DNA from: Ekhidna sp.
Lineage (GTDB): Bacteria > Bacteroidota > Bacteroidia > Cytophagales > Cyclobacteriaceae
Assembly (NCBI GenBank): GCA_028821635.1
Contig: JAPPDO010000131.1
Coordinates: 1-20,000 of the forward strand
Length of the DNA stretch: 20,000 bases
Direction of reading: 5' to 3'
In this document: positions 15,652 to 20,000 of the stretch, piece by piece
How positions within the stretch are numbered: position 1 is the first letter of the stretch
How the letters are laid out: each line of letters begins with the position of its first letter
Position numbers and translations under genes: made by a program
Notes under the pieces: model-generated
What the model was told of the DNA's origin: nothing
The model's database searches: none
What the model saw: the letters and a program-made list of their open reading frames with translations, nothing else

Positions 15652-16756
15652 TTCTTTTAAAGAAATCGTTTACACAATCTGATATATAGTTAATATCCTC
15701 TTCTGTTAATTTTTCGTACAAAGGTATTGCTAATCCTTGGTTATAAGCCTCAAATGCGTTTGGGAATTTATTCGAACTATCTAATTGGTACTTATTTTTG
15801 AAGAACTTCACTTCCGGAATACATTGAGCTCCATAGTTTGACTGAATGTTATTCTTTAACAGATGATCTTTGAGAGAATTACGAGTTTTTTGATCATTGA
15901 GGACAATCTGGAAGGTTTGCCAATTAGAAAAAGCATAATTCGGAACAATGGGTAGTCTAAAGTGATCCGATTTTAATTCCTGATAATAAATAGCTGCCAG
16001 GTCATTCCTTTTGGCAATAATATCATCAAGCGAAGCAAGTTGGTCTAATACTAAAGCTGATTGAAAATCAGTCAATCTGTAGTTAAAACCGGCTTCAGAA
16101 AACTCCATTGGCTGCACTTCTGGTTCAATTCCATGATTCCGAAGTATTCTCACTTTTTTATCAAATATGGCATTATTTGTGACAACCAGCCCTCCTTCAC
16201 CCGAGGTAATTGCTTTCCTAGGGTGCAAAGAAAAAGAGCCAAAATCACCAAGTGTACCACAGTATCTTCCCTTGTACTTAGAACCTAACGCACAGGCCGC
16301 ATCTTCCAATACCCATAAGTTGTGCCGCTCAGCAATATTTAAAATTGCATCCATGTCAGCTGCGATTCCAAACTCATGAACTGGCATTATTACCTTGGTT
16401 TTATCAGTAACTTTCTCTTCAATCAGCAAAACGTTAATTGTAAAGTCTTGATTTACGTCCACAAAGATCGGAGTTGCACCTACCAGTTCGACTACGTTAG
16501 CAGTAGCTGTGTAGGATAGTGCAGGCAATATTACTTCGTCTTCCGGCCCAAGCCCTAGAGTGACCAGTGCTAAATGTAAACTAGCTGTTCCATTAGAGAC
16601 GGCGGCGCAGTATGAAACATCTAAATATGAACAGATATCATACTCTAACTGATTAACAAACTTACCTTGAACCAACATTCCTGAACGTAAAACAGAAACC
16701 ACAGAATCAATGGCCTTATCGGTTATATTGGGGCTAGCTAAAGGTATTAACTTCAT
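15641..16756 (-). CDS. DegT/DnrJ/EryC1/StrS family sugar aminotransferase
   Basis: A 371-residue PLP-dependent aminotransferase that converts keto nucleotide sugars into amino sugars. The PLP-binding features are [10 protein letters not shown] at 55-64, EDAACALGS at 151-159 and the Schiff-base lysine Lys181 in [15 protein letters not shown]. The HPRK form and [11 protein letters not shown] resemble GDP-perosamine-synthase-type 4-aminotransferases more than the WbpE-like paralogue at the head of this locus, so it probably aminates a different sugar. It lies nine bases after the dehydrogenase gene and overlaps the SDR gene. The substrate is inferred from neighbours only. Confidence 0.9.
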   Translation of the reverse strand: MKLIPLASPNITDKAIDSVVSVLRSGMLVQGKFVNQLEYDICSYLDVSYCAAVSNGTASLHLALVTLGLGPEDEVILPALSYTATANVVELVGATPIFVDVNQDFTINVLLIEEKVTDKTKVIMPVHEFGIAADMDAILNIAERHNLWVLEDAACALGSKYKGRYCGTLGDFGSFSLHPRKAITSGEGGLVVTNNAIFDKKVRILRNHGIEPEVQPMEFSEAGFNYRLTDFQSALVLDQLASLDDIIAKRNDLAAIYYQELKSDHFRLPIVPNYAFSNWQTFQIVLNDQKTRNSLKDHLLKNNIQSNYGAQCIPEVKFFKNKYQLDSSNKFPNAFEAYNQGLAIPLYEKLTEEDINYISDCVNDFFKRNGE

Positions 16757-16765
16757 ACCAGAATC

Positions 16766-17737
16766 TTATTTGATAGAAAAAGGATGTCTCGTTGTGCACT
16801 CCCTAGCCATGGGATGGTACTCTCCTTTTAACCCGACGGGGTTGGCATGACGAATATCGCAAACAATCTCAATGGCTTGTCTCGTTTCCTGAATGCCGAA
16901 GCCATTTCCGTTTAAGATTTCTTCGTAGGATTTAGTGTGTAGGTCTTCAAACCCTCCACTAAATTCTAACTCCTCGTTCTCAATAGTAATGGAACGGTAA
17001 GTACGCTGGCCTTGATTTTTAATATTTTCAGGAATTAAATCAAAATTTATGGAAAGAAACCATCTGACCCTGGCTTTTTCAAATTCCAAATATCCTGAAG
17101 CTCTATCATGTGTATGTATATGAACGGTATTCTCTTTAACAGAACCAAAAACCCATGACAGCATATCATAAAAATGAACACCAATATTTGTTGCAATGCC
17201 GCCCGATTTTGAGATGTCTCCTTTCCAGGATGTGTAATACCAATGTCCCCGACTTGTCAGATAAGTCAGGTCTATGTCATAAATCTTATCTTGCGGGCCG
17301 TTAGCTATTTTTCTTTTAAGTTTGATGATGGAGGGGTGCATTCTTAATTGGAGAACATTCCAAATTTTCTTGTTTGTCTCCTTCTCCACATTTGCAAGTT
17401 TGTCAATATTCCAAGGGTTTAAAACCAGGGGCTTTTCACAAATAGCGTCAGAACCTCTCCTCAGTGCCATACGTATGTGCGCATCATGTAAATAATTAGG
17501 GGTGCAGACAGATGTATAATCAACATGAACTCCTTTTTCGTATTTCAATTTCTCTATATGCCTGTCGAAGCGTTCAAATTCAACAAAAAAATCAGCATTA
17601 GGAAAATACGAATCAATGATCCCGACGCTATCGAAATTATCTAAAGCAGCAATAAGCTCATTATCCGTTTCCTTAATAGCCTTCATATGTCGAGGAGCAA
17701 TGTAACCTGCCGCCCCAATAAGCGTAAAATTCCTCAT
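16766..17737 (-). CDS. wbpB: UDP-GlcNAcA 3-dehydrogenase, WbpB/WlbA-like (Gfo/Idh/MocA family)
   Basis: A 323-residue oxidoreductase that closely resembles WbpB/WlbA, the enzyme that oxidises C3 of UDP-N-acetylglucosaminuronic acid before 3-amination. Shared hallmarks are the start NFTLIGAAGYIAPRHMKAIK (NAD loop), DSVGIIDS, VCTPNYLH, the ICEKPLV motif, LTYLTSRGHWYYTSWKGD, GGIATNIGVHFYDML with the active-site His, ARVRWFLSI, and ELEFSGGFEDLHTKSYEEIL. It overlaps the formyltransferase stop by one base (TAATG). Together with the WbpE-like aminotransferase two genes upstream it should yield UDP-2-acetamido-3-amino-glucuronic acid. The match in recalled family sequence is strong. Confidence 0.92.
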   Translation of the reverse strand: MRNFTLIGAAGYIAPRHMKAIKETDNELIAALDNFDSVGIIDSYFPNADFFVEFERFDRHIEKLKYEKGVHVDYTSVCTPNYLHDAHIRMALRRGSDAICEKPLVLNPWNIDKLANVEKETNKKIWNVLQLRMHPSIIKLKRKIANGPQDKIYDIDLTYLTSRGHWYYTSWKGDISKSGGIATNIGVHFYDMLSWVFGSVKENTVHIHTHDRASGYLEFEKARVRWFLSINFDLIPENIKNQGQRTYRSITIENEELEFSGGFEDLHTKSYEEILNGNGFGIQETRQAIEIVCDIRHANPVGLKGEYHPMARECTTRHPFSIK

Positions 17738-18420
17738 TAACTGCCTTTTGAATCTATATATTCTGCTATTGAAAGCTTTTGTTCTAAATCAGCCGGCATT
17801 TTAGAATACGATTTTGTTCCCTCAAAATTAATATCTAAAAAATCGTCATTTAGAGATTTTTGGTATGTATCCCAAATCATATCAAGTTGTTTGCTATACA
17901 GCTTTTCAGAAATGTCAAATATTGTATCATCCCTATTTATCTCAATTTTTTGTATATCTATTACACTCCCTGCATCTACTTTTCTATCAATGATATGTGA
18001 TGATACCCCTTGATCTATTCCATTCAGGATGGCCCATAACATCGAATCCAAACCACGCACCTCGGGTAAAATTCCCGGATGAAAGTTGATTATGCCTGTG
18101 GAAAAGCAATCTATTATTTTTTGATCGATAATTCTTGCTCCACCAATTAACCCAAGTCTGGGTTTAATTTGATGAAGTTTCTTCACTAATTCATCAGAAT
18201 TGTGATCAGCATTGAGGTAGGGTATTTCAAATCTTGCTGCTAAGTCACTGGTTTTAATCAAAGCACCATTTTTAATTTTTGTCCGAATAGTAGATTTTGG
18301 AAGATTTAATTTTTTAAAGTTTTCACCAACTATCAAATCTATTTTGATTGAATGATACACACATCTGAAAATGAAGTCTTGAGTCTTCCGATGAGGGAAG
18401 TTGTATGCAAACAAAATCAT
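17737..18420 (-). CDS. Formyltransferase (PurN/Fmt fold), probable amino-sugar N-formyltransferase
   Basis: A protein of 227 residues from ATG 18420 (MILFAYNF), the start preferred because it lies 10 bases after the aminotransferase stop; a longer start at 18465 would overlap that gene by 35 bases and add 15 residues. The formyltransferase catalytic triad is complete: Asn112 and His114 in INFHPGILPEVRGLDSMLWA, and Asp149 in DRKVDAGSVI. There is no Fmt-type C-terminal domain, so it is PurN-like in length but not PurN-like in context. Placed between WbpE- and WbpB-like genes, where an acetyltransferase is found in the Pseudomonas and Bordetella pathways, it most likely formylates the 3-amino group. 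Substrate is inferred. Confidence 0.82.
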   Translation of the reverse strand: MILFAYNFPHRKTQDFIFRCVYHSIKIDLIVGENFKKLNLPKSTIRTKIKNGALIKTSDLAARFEIPYLNADHNSDELVKKLHQIKPRLGLIGGARIIDQKIIDCFSTGIINFHPGILPEVRGLDSMLWAILNGIDQGVSSHIIDRKVDAGSVIDIQKIEINRDDTIFDISEKLYSKQLDMIWDTYQKSLNDDFLDINFEGTKSYSKMPADLEQKLSIAEYIDSKGS

Positions 18421-18430
18421 AAAATCCTGA

Positions 18431-19537
18431 TTATTTATAAAAAGAATAAATTGATTCGCAAACAAACGCTATATCCGAAGAAGTCAGATGGGTGTGCATT
18501 GGCAGGCTTATCACCTGATTTGACAGTTTCTCGGAAACCGGAAAAGAATCAGAAGTATACTTTTGATATGCTTTTTGCTTAGGTATGGGTAAAGGGTAGT
18601 AGATCATTGAAGGTATTCCCTTTTCTGAAAGGAAATTTTTTAATCGATCCCTTCCTGAAGTAATCTTAATTGTATATTGATGAAAAACATGTGTAGTATT
18701 AGCCGAGCGATATGGAATTTCCAACTTTCCGGTCAGATTTTTCAGTAATTCGTCATATTGCTTTGCTGCACTTCTTCGGTTTTTAATGTATTCATCCAAA
18801 TGCTTGAGTTTTTCATTTAGAATCGCTGCCTGCAATGTGTCTAAGCGTGAATTTACTCCTATGGAATCATGATAATATTTTTTTGATTGACCATGATTTG
18901 CAATCATTTGAATCTTACTTGCCAGATCCTCATCATTTGTAAAGATCGCACCTCCATCTCCAAAACAACCCAAATTTTTAGAGGGAAAGAATGAGGTCAC
19001 TCCGATGTCTCCTATATTTCCTGCACGAGTTCCTTTGTACTCACTCCCTATGGCTTGTGCAAAATCTTCAATTATAAAAAGTTCATGCTTTTTCGCAATT
19101 GCTGACAGCAACCCCATTTCAGCACACTGCCCATATAAGTGAACCGGTACAATCGCTCTTGTTTTAGCATTTATCTTCTTCTCAACGTCGGAAGGGTCTA
19201 TATTGAACGTCTTTGGGTCAACATCTACAAACACCGGCGTTAAGCCCAGCAGCGCAATAATTTCAACTGTGGCGATGTAGGTAAATGCAGGAACGATGAC
19301 CTCATCTCCGGGATTTAAATTAAGTGCCATCATGGCTATTTGTAATCCATCTGTACCATTTGCACAGGGCACTACATATTTAGTCTGATTCCATGCTGCC
19401 AAATTCGAGGCAAATTCTTTAACCACTCCACCATTAATAAATGCCGATGAGTCAATTACATTTTGAATAGCCTGATCAATTTCAGGTTTAATATCCTGAT
19501 ATTGGCTTTTTAAGTCGACCATCTGAATCTTACTCAT
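18431..19537 (-). CDS. wbpE: UDP-3-keto-GlcNAcA 3-aminotransferase, WbpE/WlbC-like
   Basis: A 368-residue DegT-family aminotransferase that closely follows WbpE: the start MVDLKSQYQDIKPEIDQAIQ, CANGTDGLQIAMMALNLNPG with PLP-phosphate contacts, FTYIATVEIIALLG, VPVHLYGQCAEM, IIEDFAQAIGS, the Schiff-base Lys187 in TSFFPSKNLGCFGDGGAIF, and the C-terminal NHGQSKKYYHDSIGVNSRLD and ISLPMHTHL. It should transfer an amino group from glutamate to the C3 ketone made by the WbpB-like enzyme. It is the first gene of the minus-strand locus seen here and is preceded by a long AT-rich region, so transcription probably starts upstream of it. Confidence 0.92.
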   Translation of the reverse strand: MSKIQMVDLKSQYQDIKPEIDQAIQNVIDSSAFINGGVVKEFASNLAAWNQTKYVVPCANGTDGLQIAMMALNLNPGDEVIVPAFTYIATVEIIALLGLTPVFVDVDPKTFNIDPSDVEKKINAKTRAIVPVHLYGQCAEMGLLSAIAKKHELFIIEDFAQAIGSEYKGTRAGNIGDIGVTSFFPSKNLGCFGDGGAIFTNDEDLASKIQMIANHGQSKKYYHDSIGVNSRLDTLQAAILNEKLKHLDEYIKNRRSAAKQYDELLKNLTGKLEIPYRSANTTHVFHQYTIKITSGRDRLKNFLSEKGIPSMIYYPLPIPKQKAYQKYTSDSFPVSEKLSNQVISLPMHTHLTSSDIAFVCESIYSFYK

Positions 19538-20000
19538 TGAGCAGAAGATTTACGTCTCACATTCATGGTTTTCATAGATCTATGGTTAAGTTTACATTTA
19601 TTCAAAGTAACTTTATACATCCTTGTCGTGTTTCAAAGTATTAAGCAATAGAATATAAATCTTAATCTTAAAGATGCAAAGTAGAATTGATTAGTAAAAG
19701 TAGTTATCATCGAATAACATTTTTTTCATAGCATCGCTAAAATTCAAAAGAATTGCAACGCTTTCTAATATTATTATAATTTTCAATGAGATACTTGTAT
19801 AAATTAATTGAGCTACGATTCAAGTAATTATTTTAACAGCACTCTTATGTTAAAGCTTCAAATAACTTTCTTTAGAGATAATTTATTAATTGTATTTTGT
19901 TCATTTTGTTTCTAGTCGGGCAGTAATTTTTCAATAGGCAGTAATCTCATATTAATCATTCTATCTTGAGGTCATTTATAAGCTAACATAAAGATTTTGG
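19538..20000. other. Gene-free AT-rich region upstream of the polysaccharide locus
   Basis: No supportable coding frame occurs in these 463 bases on either strand. It probably carries the promoter for the minus-strand locus. Two TACTTTG-like sequences on the minus strand (19634-19640 and within 19603-19610) are near matches to the Bacteroidota -7 box, but neither fits TAnnTTTG exactly, so I do not assign a promoter. Confidence 0.6.

Noticed and set aside
19603-19640. Promoter for the wbpE-led operon
   Set aside because: The TACTTTG-like boxes deviate from TAnnTTTG and the distance to a TTG element is too long; left as a note in the region entry.

Overview
The window looks like a chromosome segment of a Bacteroidota bacterium. 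The evidence is the protein types (MnmD without a MnmC oxidase domain, short RsmI, Bacteroidota-style PpiD), the scarcity of Shine-Dalgarno sequences, and several TAnnTTTG-type -7 boxes in front of genes. It has two halves that converge near 7540.

Left half (1-6945, plus strand): housekeeping genes. The 3' part of purH enters from the left edge. A gene-poor stretch of about 0.75 kb follows, holding a decayed minus-strand coding relic and a 4 x 8 bp tandem repeat. Next come a PpiD-type periplasmic folding factor that has lost its parvulin domain, and then a tightly packed run: DUF493/YbeD protein, pterin carbinolamine dehydratase, rsmI, suhB-type inositol monophosphatase, ispF and mnmD. Genes in that run overlap or touch, so they are probably co-transcribed.

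Junction (about 6886-7526): the end of mnmD runs straight into a broken fragment of a large surface protein: one good cadherin repeat, a second cadherin repeat with a frameshift, and the first strand of a kelch-like repeat. This is a genomic scar, or possibly an assembly join, not an intact gene.

Right half (7563-19537, all minus strand, so read from right to left): a surface polysaccharide (O-antigen/capsule type) locus. It begins with a WbpE-like aminotransferase, a formyltransferase and a WbpB/WlbA-like dehydrogenase, which together should make a 3-amino (probably 3-N-formyl) derivative of UDP-GlcNAcA. It continues with a second DegT-family aminotransferase, an extended SDR epimerase/dehydratase and a second formyltransferase, which look like a second N-formylated amino-sugar branch. 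Then come a polysaccharide-deacetylase remnant, a tiny membrane protein, a glycosyltransferase, a NodB-like protein with a 3' homopolymer frameshift, a methyltransferase and a Wzx-type flippase. No polymerase or initiating transferase is visible here. A small coiled-coil membrane protein sits in the middle, in a segment bounded by a 113 bp direct repeat that duplicates the start of the formyltransferase.

I see no tRNA, rRNA, CRISPR array or recognisable insertion sequence. The most notable observations are the parvulin-less PpiD, the mnmD/cadherin/kelch scar, the slippery-tract frameshift in the NodB-like gene, the duplicated formyltransferase start, and a locus predicted to make two formylated amino sugars.
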